A stretch of 64,000 nt of DNA, taken from assembly GCF_002878395.1 (NCBI RefSeq), contig NC_061118.1:83751730-83815729 (forward strand), given 5' to 3'. Positions 1 to 10,154 of this stretch are shown here, in pieces. The number at the start of each line of letters is the position of its first letter. Position 1 is the stretch's first letter. A model generated the notes under the pieces. The model was not told the origin of the DNA. It searched no databases and saw only the letters and a list, made by a program, of their open reading frames with translations. The position numbers and the translations under genes were made by a program. This DNA is from Capsicum annuum (lineage: Eukaryota > Streptophyta > Magnoliopsida > Solanales > Solanaceae).

Positions 1-420
1 TATCCTAAGAATAGGAATCAGGTCATAACGTAGTTCGATACAACGGGAAAAGTAAAATATGCAGTGCATTGACCAAGCCTGACTTAGGCTGCCTACGTAT
101 CCTAAGAATAGAAATCAGGTCATACTATAGTTCGATACAAAATATAAAGTAAAATAATGCAATGACCTGGCCTGACTCAGGCTGCCTACGTATCCAAGTG
201 GAATCAGGTCAGGCTGTAGTTCAGTACAATGAAAAGGTAAAAATATGAAGGGACCGAATCCGATGTGGATTGCCTATGTATCCCGCCGTAGGAAGTCAGG
301 TTAAGCGTAGTTCTAAATATATAAAAGGATGATATTTTTGGGTTTTCTATGGGAAACCGAACCCTATGTGGTCTATCTACATATCCCACCGTGGGAAATC
401 AAGCTAATACGTAGTTCTGT
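1..420 (-). repeat. Ogre 3' UTR tandem repeats, about 90 bp per unit
   Basis: Four to five diverged copies of a unit of about 90 bases follow one another. Each contains a block like GCCTACGTATCC, then GGAATCAGGTCA, then CGTAGTTC (unit blocks near 1, 92, 184, 272 and 370). They lie just downstream of the integrase end in element orientation, so they belong to the untranslated region before the 3' LTR. The leftmost unit is cut by the window edge, so the array may be longer. Confidence 0.75.
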
Positions 421-465
421 TATATTAGAGAAAAATGTAAAAAGTACACAGAAACAACTGGTCCT

Positions 466-1730
466 AATGTCTTTGAATGTAGTACTTCTTGATTGCGTCT
501 GAGTTGATCGGCTTCGGACTTATTATGCCGTCCATTTCTGCAAGGATTACAGCTCTTCCTGAGATTACTCGGTGAACTATGTAAGGACCTTGCCGATTTG
601 GCACAAATTTTTCTTTGGTTTCACCTTAGTGAGGGAATATCTTCTTCAATACTAACTGTCCCAACGTGAATCAACGAGGCTTGACTTTTTTATTGAACTC
701 CTTGATCATTCTATTTTTATAGAGTTGACCATGACAGACTGCATCCAATCTCTTCTCGTCAATGAGCATCAACTGCTCGATCCTGCTACGAATCCATTCA
801 GCGTCGTCTAGGCCAACCTCCTGAATGACTCAATGAAGGTATCTCTACTTTTGCAGGTATTACTGCTTCCGGCCCATAAACCAACATATAAGGAGTTGCC
901 CCAGTAGAAGTTCTAATTATGGTGTGATATCCAAGTAAAGCATATGGCAACTTCTCATGCCATTCTCTATTACCGTCCACTATCTTCCTCAAGATCCTCT
1001 TAACATTTTTGTTTACAGCTTTAACTGCTCCATTCATTTGTGGTCAATATGCCGTGGAATTTTGATGAGAGATCTTAAACCTTTTACAAATCTCTCTCAC
1101 TAGGTTGCTATTAAGATTGGCTTCATTATCTATTATGATTGATTCTGGAATTCCAAACTGACAGACTAAGTTGTTGTGAACAAAATCTGCTACCACCTTC
1201 TTGGTTACGACCTTATGTGTCAGGCCTTAACTCACTTCATGAAGTAATCGATAGCGACCAAGATAAAATGGTGTCCATTGGATGCAGGAGGCTCTATGGG
1301 TCCAATAACATCCATACCCCAAGCAGCAAAACGGCCACGGAGAACCCATCACATTGTGTTTGTTTGGCGGAACTTGTATAAAGTCTCCATGAACTTGACA
1401 TTGGTTACACTTCTGCATGAATCAAATGTTATCCCTCTCTATGGCCATCCAAAAGTATCCAGCTTTCAAACTCTTCTGCGCAAGCATGAAACTGTTCATT
1501 TGGGCTCCACAAGTTCCTGCATGTATCTCCTGTAACAATCTCATGGCCTTCATAGCATCGACAGATCGTAATAATCCAAGGTCTGGAGTCCTCCTATATA
1601 GGATTTCCCCATTGACAAAGAAGTGATTGGCCATCCTTTTTAAAGTCCTCTTCTGCTTGCCGGTAGCGCCTTCTGGATATTCTCCCACTCTGAGTAACCT
1701 CTTAATGTCGTAGTACCACAACATTCCATC
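466..1730 (-). pseudogene. Ogre integrase (H2C2, core and C-terminal region), broken
   Basis: The zinc-binding N-terminal part and the segment containing CNQCQVHGD lie at about 1380-1724. The core with first Asp (MDVIGPI in the conceptual frame near 1310), second Asp (IIIDNEAN near 1130) and the GAVKAVNKN segment near 1020 follow. The C-terminal region runs to about 466 with a GPYIVHRV-like stretch. Frames change between about 1418 and 1227 and again near 1037, and several stops interrupt the C-terminal part. In relatives the third catalytic residue is Glu in a GAVEAANKN motif; here that position reads Lys, so the catalytic triad is lost even apart from the frameshifts. Family assignment is secure; no activity is expected. 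Confidence 0.85.
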
Positions 1731-1759
1731 TGGCTCTTCATCTATATGGAAGTAGTAGG

Positions 1760-2690
1760 CTTATTGATCGTGTATCTCCACTTTGATAGGATCGATGTAA
1801 TTCTTATCTAGATGTTGAATCATTGAAGATAGTGTCACCAGGGCATCGGCGAACTCATTTTGAATTCGAGGGACATGCTTGAATTCGATCTTCGTAAACC
1901 TTTTGCTCAATTCCTTAACACATTGCACATAAGGAAGGATTTTGACATTCTTGGTGGTCATTCTCCTTGCACCTGATAGATCAACAAATCTGAATCTCGT
2001 ATCACCAATAGCTTTTTAATGTCCATATCTATTGCCATCCTAAGCCCGAGAATGCAAGCCTCATATTCTACCATATTTTTCATGCAAGGAAACCTAATCT
2101 TTGCCGAGAATGGGTAATGTTGACCTATTTCTGAAACTAGGACTGCTCCAACTCCGACTCCCTTAAAGTTCGTTGCTCCATCAAATAATATCCTCCATCC
2201 ATCATATAGTTCTGAGATGTCCTCTCCCATAAACAACACCTCTTCATCAAGAAAGTAGGTATTGAGCGGTGTGTAATCTTGATCCACTGGATTCTCTGCG
2301 AGGTGATCAGCCAAAGCTTGTCCTTTGACGGCTTTTTGTTTTACGTACACAATGTCAAACTCACTCAACAAGATTTGCCATTTTGCCAACTTTCCAATAG
2401 GCTTTGGCTTCTGAAATATGTACTTGAGTGGATCCATTCTCGAAATTAAGTACGTGGTATACGCAGACAAGTAGTGCCTTAACTTTTTTTCAACCCAGGT
2501 CAATGCGTAACAGGTCCGCTCCAACAATGTATACCTACTTCATACGATGTGAACTCCTTACTCAGGTAGTAAATGGCTTGCTCTTTCCTCCCTGTATCAT
2601 CATGCTGCCCTAACACACATCCAAAGGCATTATCCATAACGGATAGATATAACAACAACGGCTTTCATGGTTCTAGTGGAACCAATACTG
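1760..2690 (-). pseudogene. Ogre RNase H domain, broken
   Basis: A long stretch (1958-2527) encodes the RT-distal connection and RNase H start, including KWQILLSEFDIVYV, LADHLAENP and LFDGATNFKGVGVGAVL (the first RNase H Asp sits in LFDGA). The next piece (1761-1961) continues with FKHVPRIQNEFADALVTL, where the final catalytic Asp region ADAL is retained. The junction at about 1960 is a frame change. Upstream (2530-2690) the segment linking RT thumb and RNase H is recognisable but carries stops. In the element it follows RT directly, as in all Ty3-gypsy polyproteins. Confidence 0.82.
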
Positions 2691-2699
2691 GTGGGCTAG

Positions 2700-3760
2700 A
2701 CAAATACTCTTGGATTTTGTCAAAAGCCTTCTAACATTCTTCAGTCCATCCGGTGGCAGCGTTTTTCTTCAATAATTTGAATATTGGTTCACAAATTATC
2801 GTGGACTGGGCTATGAACCGATTGATGTAATTGAGTCTTCCCAAGAAGCTCATTACATCCTTTTTGGTCTTAGGAGGTGGTAAGTCTTGGATTGTTTTTA
2901 TCTTGGATGGGTCCAACTCTATACCTCTCCTACTAACAAAGAATCCTAATAGCATTCCCGCGGGAACTCCAAAGGCGCATTTAGCTGGATTCACCTTTAG
3001 GTCGTACCTTCGCAGCCTTTCAAAGAACTTTCGTAAATCATCCAAATGGTCCGAACTCCTCTTAAATTTAATGACGACATCATCCACGTACACTTTGATT
3101 TCTTTGTGAATCAAATCATGGAAAAGAGTAGCCATGGCCCTCATGTACATTGCACCGGCATTCTTGAGTCCAAACGGCATTACCCTGTAGCAGTATACTC
3201 CCCATGAAGTGATGAAGGCTGTCTTTTATGCATCATTCTCGTCCATCAAAATTTGATGATATCCCGCAAAATAATCAACAAACGACTGCAACTCATGTTT
3301 CGCACAATTATCAATGAGAATATGAATGTTTGGGAGAGGAAAATCATTTTTTGGACTATCCTTGTTAAGATCCCGATAATCTACACATATTCTTATCTTT
3401 CCGTCCTTCTTTGGTACAGGCACGCTATTGGAAAACCAGATGGGATAAGTTGTAACTCTCACAAAGTTAGCTTCTTTCTGCTTGGTCACCTCCTTCTTAA
3501 TTCTCAAACTCAAATCAGGCCTGAATTTCCTTATTTTTGCTTCACCGATGGACATGTGGGGTTGGTCGGCAGTCGATACAAGACGATATCAGTGCTCAAA
3601 CCAGGCATGTCATTATAAGACCAAGCAAATACATCAATGTATTTCTTGAGAAGACTTATCAATTCTTGCTTTCTTTCATCCTCCAAGTGTATGCTGACTC
3701 GTGTTTCCTTTGCCGTTTCTTTATCACCCAAATCGATGACTTCAGTTTCATCCATATTAG
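2700..3760 (-). pseudogene. Ogre reverse transcriptase, broken by stops and a frameshift
   Basis: The RT leader (3531-3755, with DVFAWSYNDMPGLS) runs into the palm/fingers segment (3226-3555, with PVPKKDGKIRICVDYRDLNK and DYFAGYHQI) and then MPFGLKNAGAMY plus the catalytic box VYVDDVVIK (2731-3180). The catalytic YVDD is intact. A one-base frame change near 3540 separates leader and palm, and an in-frame stop at about 3224 falls just before the conserved KTAFIT-like segment. Downstream of 2731 the thumb is interrupted by further stops. This is the best-preserved domain of the element and places it in Ty3-gypsy, Tat lineage. Confidence 0.88.
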
Positions 3761-3918
3761 GCTTTTTCTGACTCTCAAGTTGCTCGATCTACTGAGTCAG
3801 GTTTTTAGGCATCATGCTCTCATCGTACTCCTCGTAATCTTGTTCATCGCTTGCATTTTGCTCAATGGATTCGTTACATGTCATAATCATGGAACGAGGA
3901 TTTTTATTAACATTTGTG

Positions 3919-4100
3919 CTGAAAAGTATAAAAAGAGAGAAAAGTAAATAGATATTAAAAATAGGAAAATAAGTTTTAAAAATAAGGACTTTTATTAACA
4001 AAAGCACTAGGCTTTGACAAGAGGCAAGTGGCAAAAGAGCTTCGGCGTGATTCAAACCTCGATTGATCATGCAAACAAAATATTTTTGTAAAAAAAAAAC
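3919..4100 (-). other. Probable Ogre intron between protease and RT
   Basis: On the minus strand a donor GGTACAG/GTTTT (GT at 4100-4099) and an acceptor TATACTTTTCAG (AG at 3920-3919), preceded by a pyrimidine-rich run, bound 182 bases of AT-rich sequence full of stops. The acceptor is followed by an open acidic stretch leading into RT. Ogre elements are known to carry a spliced intron at exactly this place. The exact splice sites are my inference. Confidence 0.55.
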
Positions 4101-4110
4101 CTGTACCACA

Positions 4111-4548
4111 CTACCAAGACTCCTGACGAAATAGGGATAGGTTGGTGGTCCAGTTCTGCAGGGTTTCTCCAGGTTCGGTATCACGAATGATGAGCTTCTT
4201 GAAAGCTATCTCCGATTCTTCTTCGATCACGGCCACAAACAAATTTCCTATTCCTTCTGTGATATCTTCATCATCTATTTGTTCTAAAACCAGGACTTGG
4301 GCTGGCACAAATATCGTTATTCCAAAACCTTTACTGCAGGCTACTCCAGAAATTGGCTCATATCCAAGCCCTAATGTACCCTTCTGTTGCTTTAATTGGA
4401 TTGGCAGGACTATACCATTGGCTCTGGGTATTAGTCCTGTCTTGGGCTGATACCCATATTTCAACATCTTCGACGCAACCATCTTTTCAACATTCAACAT
4501 TTTTGCTTCAGCTGGCATTACTTCCTCATTGATCTTTGCTGCTTGCAT
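4111..4548 (-). pseudogene. Ogre G-patch-like segment between protease and RT
   Basis: The encoded piece includes MLKYGYQPKTGLI and KGTLGLGYEP, the glycine/tyrosine pattern often found after the protease in Tat-lineage polyproteins and resembling a G-patch. It ends in an acidic run before the probable intron. This stretch is open over 145 codons, longer than most others in the element. Function in retrotransposons is not established; it may bind RNA. Assignment rests on the motif and on position. Confidence 0.65.
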
Positions 4549-4699
4549 GATCTCCAGAGTATGGAAAGTGGCTCCATCTAACTCCTCGGTGACTGGGACT
4601 GAATTGACAAAATAAATGGGATGACTGAGTTCTCCATGGACAGTAACTTCTGTACGACCCTATTCAAACTTCATGCAATGATGGAGAATGGAAGGAACG

Positions 4700-5400
4700 G
4701 CTCTTTCCATATGTACCCATGGCCTCCCCAGCAACAAGTTATAGTTAGATAACACATCCATGACCTGAAATAGGATAGGAAATTCTATTGGTCCTATCTA
4801 TAGTGTTAAGTAAATTTCCCTGATGACTCCTTTGCGACCCATCAAAGGCTCTAACTTTCACCCGACTCTCCCTTATATCTTCTATATTTACACCCAAATC
4901 CCTTAGAGTGGAGAATGGATAGATATTGCAACCCGAACCACCATCGATCAAGACCAATTAAAAATCTTATCATGATATATGACCGTAATATAGAGCACTT
5001 TATTGTGTGCAACCCTTTCTGACGGTAACTCATCATAATGAAAAGAGACCTTATTTGCCTCTACCACTCGCCCGATTGCTGCGGCCAAAGTTTCACTAAG
5101 TGTCTTATTTTGTATGCTAATCCCAGGTAACATTTCCATCAAAGAATTTCTATGGGCTTCGAAACTAATAAGCAAAGACATAGCGGATATATGGGCTGGT
5201 GTCTTCTTGAGTTGATCTTCGACTAAATATTCCTTGGGCTGTATCTTCTTCCAAAATTCTGCAGCTTCAGCATCTGTGATATTTATCCTCGGGTTTTGAT
5301 ATTTCTCGAGAACTCCACAATTTGGTTTCTCTGGCGTATAACACCTTCCCAACCTGGTCATCCCTTGAGCCGCAGAAGTGTCTATCATTTGCCCTTGGAT
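4700..5400 (-). pseudogene. Ogre protease and preceding linker, broken
   Basis: The aspartic protease active site reads VLIDGGSGCNI near 4940, with DGGS in place of the more common DTGS; the DGGS form is usual in this lineage, so it is not by itself damage. A linker of 146 codons (4948-5388) comes before it and contains EAHRNSLMEML and ETLAAAIGRVVEA. Protease and linker are in different frames at about 4950, so the polyprotein is broken there. The stretch after the active site continues with RAFDGSQR and then loses the frame near 4750. Confidence 0.72.
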
Positions 5401-5699
5401 TCAGCTCGATAGTCCCATAGGACTGCCTTGATGTCATAGTCAATCCTCCTAGTAGCTGATGTGGTCACTACAACTCTCGGCAGGTAGGTCTAAACATTAA
5501 TAGGCTCCTTCAATTGAACTGTGATAAATGGTTGTGCTGGGGATGCAGTGGCGATCTCCTCTACGCTCCATGTGAGCATAATAGTTTCTTCCAAATCGTA
5601 CTCCTCCTCTAGAGTAATCATGTTGACTTTCCAATTTCCATGATTTGGTAAGGGGTTATTGTTCATATTGGGAGCTGCAGTGGTGCATTTGATTATACC
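5401..5699 (-). other. Degenerate gag-protease linker of the Ogre element
   Basis: Fragments of coding sequence of the linker between zinc knuckle and protease are visible, but I cannot follow one frame. No other feature seen. Confidence 0.4.
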
Positions 5700-7350
5700 C
5701 CTCCTTATCAGAGACTTAATTTAATTCTTCAAGCTGTAGCAGTCTCCTGTGTCATGCCCATGGACTCCTGAGTGATAGGCGCACCACTTGTTACCGTTGA
5801 AGTTTTGAGAGGTCGAATCAGGGGCCTTTTCCTCAATTGGATGCAACAAACCGGCAGCCCTCAACCTTTCAAACAACTGGGCTAAAGGTTCTGCAATCGC
5901 TGTGTAGGTGCGGGTATTTCTGGCTTCAAAGTTTGGACGTGGTTTGGGTGCATAGGGTGGTCTATTTTGGTAAGTTGGAGCTTGGACAAGGGCATATGGT
6001 CTTGGTGGATTTTCGTACACTGGAGCTCAAGGTGGATTATAATGTGGTTGAGAATTGTACACTTGGACGTGTGCAACAATTTGGGGTTGTTAGGGTAATG
6101 GTGGGAAGAATTTCCAGGTCGGTAGTATGGTGTGATGGCTGAGACTTCTTCCCTCTTTTTATTATTACCATTAATGGAACCAGTTTGCATGGCCTTACTC
6201 GCAGCTTGCAATGCAACTATAGATTGGATCTTCCCCGACTTGATGCCTTCTTCTATGATATCTCCCATTTCGACCAATTCTGCAAACTTTTAGCCCATTA
6301 TCGACATGATCTTATCAAATTAAACACCCTCTTATGCTCGGATAAAATATTTGGGAAGCTTACTTTCATCCAGTTGAGGTTGGATCCTTGCAGCCTCGGT
6401 TCTCCAACCGTCATTCATATTCTTGAAATGATTTGCACGGCTTCTTTTGTATGTTAGCGAATGAAAACCTATCTGGAGCAATCTCAGTGTTAAATCTGAA
6501 GCGACTCATGAAGTTCTCAGCCATTTTCCGCCAGTCACGCCACTTACGAGGGTCTTATTGGGTGTACCAAGTCAAAGCTTCTCTCGACAAACTCCAAATG
6601 AACTGCTTCATTCTCAACTTCTCGTTCTTTCTTACCCCAACCAACTTGTCGTAGTAAGCCCTCAGGTGTGCATGCGGGTCACCCTTTCCATCAAACACAT
6701 CAAACTTTGGTGTTTTGTATCCCACTAGCATGTCGATGTCTGGATGAATGCATAAGTCATCGTAGTCCAAACTTTCAGTCCCTCTGGTGACTTGCATGTT
6801 TCTGAATGCTCTCTTTAGACTCTCAAGTTGGGATGCTATCGACCCTTCTTCACTTGATTGGACATTTTTTCCTAACCCTGCATACTGATCAGCCCCATAT
6901 AGAACCTTAAAAGTCATAGACGTTGCGAAGGTAGGATCTTCGGTAGCATATACAGGTGGCACAGGTATCTCACAAGTGACATTTGCCTCGGTTATGTGCT
7001 GCATCTCTGGATAGATCGGAATAGTAAAGTTATGAGTAGGAAATGGATAACCAGGCACCGTTTCGGCAGTGGGTTGGAAAGCAGGCGGTGCTTGAGCATG
7101 CGGTATACTTGCTTAGTTAGCGGAAGCGCCTGGAGGTAATTCAATACTTGGAGTTTGCGGCTGAGCAGGAAAGATAGCTATTGTAAACTTGGTTAGATCC
7201 CATATTCGACGTAGCTTCCCTTTCAAGATTTCAATTTCTTGTGCCATGTTGGCCATTTGTTCATCGTTTTGGATTTCTGATAGCTTCTACGAGCTATCAG
7301 CTTCATCTACGGTTATCATCACGGCCTTCTCATTGTTGGTCACTTTATTT
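5700..7350 (-). pseudogene. Ogre gag with zinc knuckle, broken
   Basis: The N-terminal part (7345 to about 7120) has a MAQEIEILKGKLR coiled-coil-like start and at least two in-frame stops. The middle (6555-7058) carries the retrotransposon gag core: KFDVFDGKGDPHAHLRAYYDK followed by LSREALTWYTQ. The end (5721-6020) has the variant zinc knuckle WCAYHSGVHGHDTGDCYSLK, a C-X2-H/H-C arrangement typical of this lineage, not the classic CCHC. Between 6020 and 6555 the frame shifts several times. Gag would form the virus-like particle; this copy is inactive. Confidence 0.82.
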
Positions 7351-7599
7351 TTAGATCAAAGGTTGTACTGAGATTCCTCCAGTTTTTCAATTGACACAAA
7401 TCAAATTTTTTTCTTTTATTTGGGGAATTAATAAAAAAAAAAGATAGAAAGAAAATAAAAAATGAAACTATGCTAGTTTGGGCAATAATGAAAATATAAC
7501 AAGTAAGTAGCACATATATACACCAAGTTGGCGACATCCAAACGCATCCTAATATAGAGCCTCCTTTTTGCCAGAGGTAGGCCTACATTTCAATCAATT

Positions 7600-9180
7600 T
7601 GATGATAAATGGTCTATTTAGACACATTTGGATTTGAGAATAATCACAAATTTCATTGAACAATGGTGTTTCAAAAGGTTACATCAAAACAGATCATCGA
7701 CATCTTGAAAGAAAGTGAAGGGATAGCCGTAAGGTCTTACAATGGGGTGGGCCATCTGGCTCTTTTCAGGGAATATAAAAAGTACAATAGGAAAGGAAGT
7801 CTAAGGCCAAGTGGGGCCTCGTCATCGTCATCTCCTAGGCACAGAAAATAGTCCATGAAATCTTGATTATTTATCAGCCACTCTAGGTAGTCTGAATCAT
7901 GCTCAATTCTCATTGATTGGTTGCCTAGTTCCTCGTTTGTACCTTCCCTAACATTATCATTATCGTCTGGAGAAATCATGTCATCCATCGATCCCGGAAC
8001 TACCTGTGGTACATGGAGATGGTAAGATACATGTGAGGTAAAATTTCCCTCGCCACCTGACACACCATGTCGTAGTCCACCAACCCAGGGATCCTTTCCC
8101 AGCTTGGTCGTGTTATTGGACCTCCTTCTACTTTCCATGCATAATACCCTGAGGTGCACCAAGTTGTTTGTCCAATTTCTGCTGAAAGTATGTTTATCCA
8201 CATTTTCTGCAGCTTCGTAATTCTATCCCAAGGCACTTGTTTTTCGTAAGTAATTTTTGCTTGATCCATGGGCGACGTATGGTTGGATTCCTTCCAACCC
8301 AATCAGCTCAATAAAATAATTGGTGCTCTCCCTGTGATCCTAGGAAGCTTCCAATTGGATGGCATCTCCTGTGAGTTACGTCAGATAAGCCCGCCACTCT
8401 TCTGGTCCTAGTGGTGCCTCCCAAAATCTCAACCTCTGCTCATGGTTTTGTATCATTTTAGGGACGTTCTCTAAGTTATCTCCGATTGGCACCCGGGGAT
8501 AGAAGTATTCCACGACCCAGACTTGAAGTAGCAGGTTACATCCACCAAAGAAATCATTATCTCTCGAGCAAGCAAACAAAGCTCAAAATAATTCTGCCAG
8601 CAGCATTGGCACTAACGCAAGCAAACAAAGCTCAAAATAATTCTGCCAGCAGCATTGGCACTAACGTCATCCTCTAAGAACCGATGAACATGGTAAAAAC
8701 CAAAGGCATCAAGTTAATGTTGATATGGCCTCTTCTTCGAGGAAAAACTAGAATCCCTAGTAAGGCAAGTGCAAAATCCATGGGGAGAACACTCTCCCAT
8801 CTTGTTATGCTACAAGCGAAGTCCTCTCGGTGATGGTCATACCTCATTTGATATCTAAATCTTTGAAAAAGGTAACCCAAGTTAACCCAACCGTATCTGA
8901 TGCTCCTCGGTTCATGGTCTACCCGTAAACCCAAAGTATGAAAAAACTATTGTCGGTCATTGCCGACGGGACTAACAGCAGCCTCTAATCAAGAGGCAAA
9001 TCTATGAGGCTACTGATGTGTTCCAAAGTTAGGGTAATTTCAAAGTCTACAAACTGAAATGTCATGGTGGACGAATCCCAAAACTCAACCAATAGTTTCA
9101 CGAGCGCTTCGTTGGCCTGAATATTCATGAGGAACACCAAAGAGCCTAAGTGTACTCTGACTTTGGTCCCATACACGGCT
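7600..9180 (-). pseudogene. Ogre extra ORF1, plant-mobile-domain-like, broken
   Basis: Upstream of gag in element orientation four consecutive pieces resemble the plant mobile domain (the aminotransferase-like PMD family) that Ogre ORF1 carries. They are FWDSSTMTFQFVDFEITLTL with ISSLIDLPL (8985-9176), FALALLGILVFPRRRGHINI (8674-8934), FGGCNLLLQVWVVEYF with WRAYLT (8376-8579), and the C-terminal part with WCTSGYYAWKVEGG and an acidic tail (7737-8302). Each lies in a different frame or is separated by stops. A 49-bp tandem duplication at 8568-8665 breaks the frame as well. The role of ORF1 in Ogre is unknown. Host PMD genes are an alternative source, but the position before gag in a retrotransposon decides it. 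Confidence 0.7.
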
Positions 9181-9812
9181 TGAATATTTTACTACCAGGT
9201 TTGTAAGTTTTGAGGGACTGAGGCAATCATTTGGAAGTTTAGTATGGTTTGGTTGGTATTCATCTGAAAGAAAGGTTAAATGGTATGATAAGTCATTTAT
9301 GTCAAATCCATTATGCGTTTTAGTTTAGACCGTCAACATCAATCATCACACAAAATATGTTGACAGGTTTGTAACCTTTGACGAAAGGGTGGTTTCCTAA
9401 TTGCGATGACAATGCCTTGGACCGTCACGCCTAAGGTTTATGCGACATGACCTATTTCTAAAGTAAGATTTTTTCCTAAATATTTGAGAGTGGGACTGAA
9501 TAGCTGCGAGAAGGTGCACTAACCTAATTGCATCAACTCTGAAACGAAGGAATCCAAAGAAGGTTGGGGGAGTGTAGATAACCCCCCCGCGTGAACCACA
9601 GTGTGTGAATTATGTACGGCCAAAGACTTGATGGAAAAATGTAAGTGATAAAGAAGTAACAAGTAGTGTTGTACAAACAAATAAGGAACACAAGTTCGGA
9701 TTTGGCTTGCGTCATTTCACAGAAAGCAAGATATAGAAAATGAGCAAGCAAATAACACAATAAAGCATAAAATTCTAAACTAAGCATGTTAAGGTTAAAA
9801 CCTAAGTTCAAA
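9177..9812 (-). other. Ogre 5' leader between primer-binding site and ORF1
   Basis: About 640 bases without a followable reading frame lie between the primer-binding site and the first ORF1 motif. Scattered stops occur in all frames. Nothing else recognised. Confidence 0.5.
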
Positions 9813-9833
9813 GCGTCCCCAGAAGAGTCGCCA
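9813..9833 (-). other. Ogre primer-binding site
   Basis: Three bases inside the LTR end, the minus strand begins TGGCGACTCTTCTGGGGA. TGG at the LTR-proximal end is the complement of the CCA tail of a tRNA. Ogre elements are reported to prime from a tRNA-Arg, and this sequence has the form I remember for them; the tRNA identity was not checked. Confidence 0.7.
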
Positions 9834-9836
9834 TTC

Positions 9837-10110
9837 TGTCGAGCCCTATTGCAAACCAGTTGAAACAGCACGTGACGTATAGTAGCGTTAAATGACTCTT
9901 GAGATTTGAAAATTTATTTTTAGAGTTGTCACCTAACTTTTTAGGAAAATTAGGAAAAACCATTTTTACTATAAAACTCCACTTTATTCTATCGAAAATG
10001 TTTTAGTGATTCTGAGTAAGGGTTTTGGTTACTCGAGGGGAAGGTGTTAGGCACCCCTTCAGAGCCTATCCGAAGATAGTCCTTACGCTGAGTTTAGAAA
10101 AATATTAGAA

Positions 10111-10154
<44 letters not shown>

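Noticed and set aside
7600..9180. Host plant-mobile-domain gene
   Set aside because: Position between an LTR/primer-binding site and gag, same strand, identifies it as retrotransposon ORF1.
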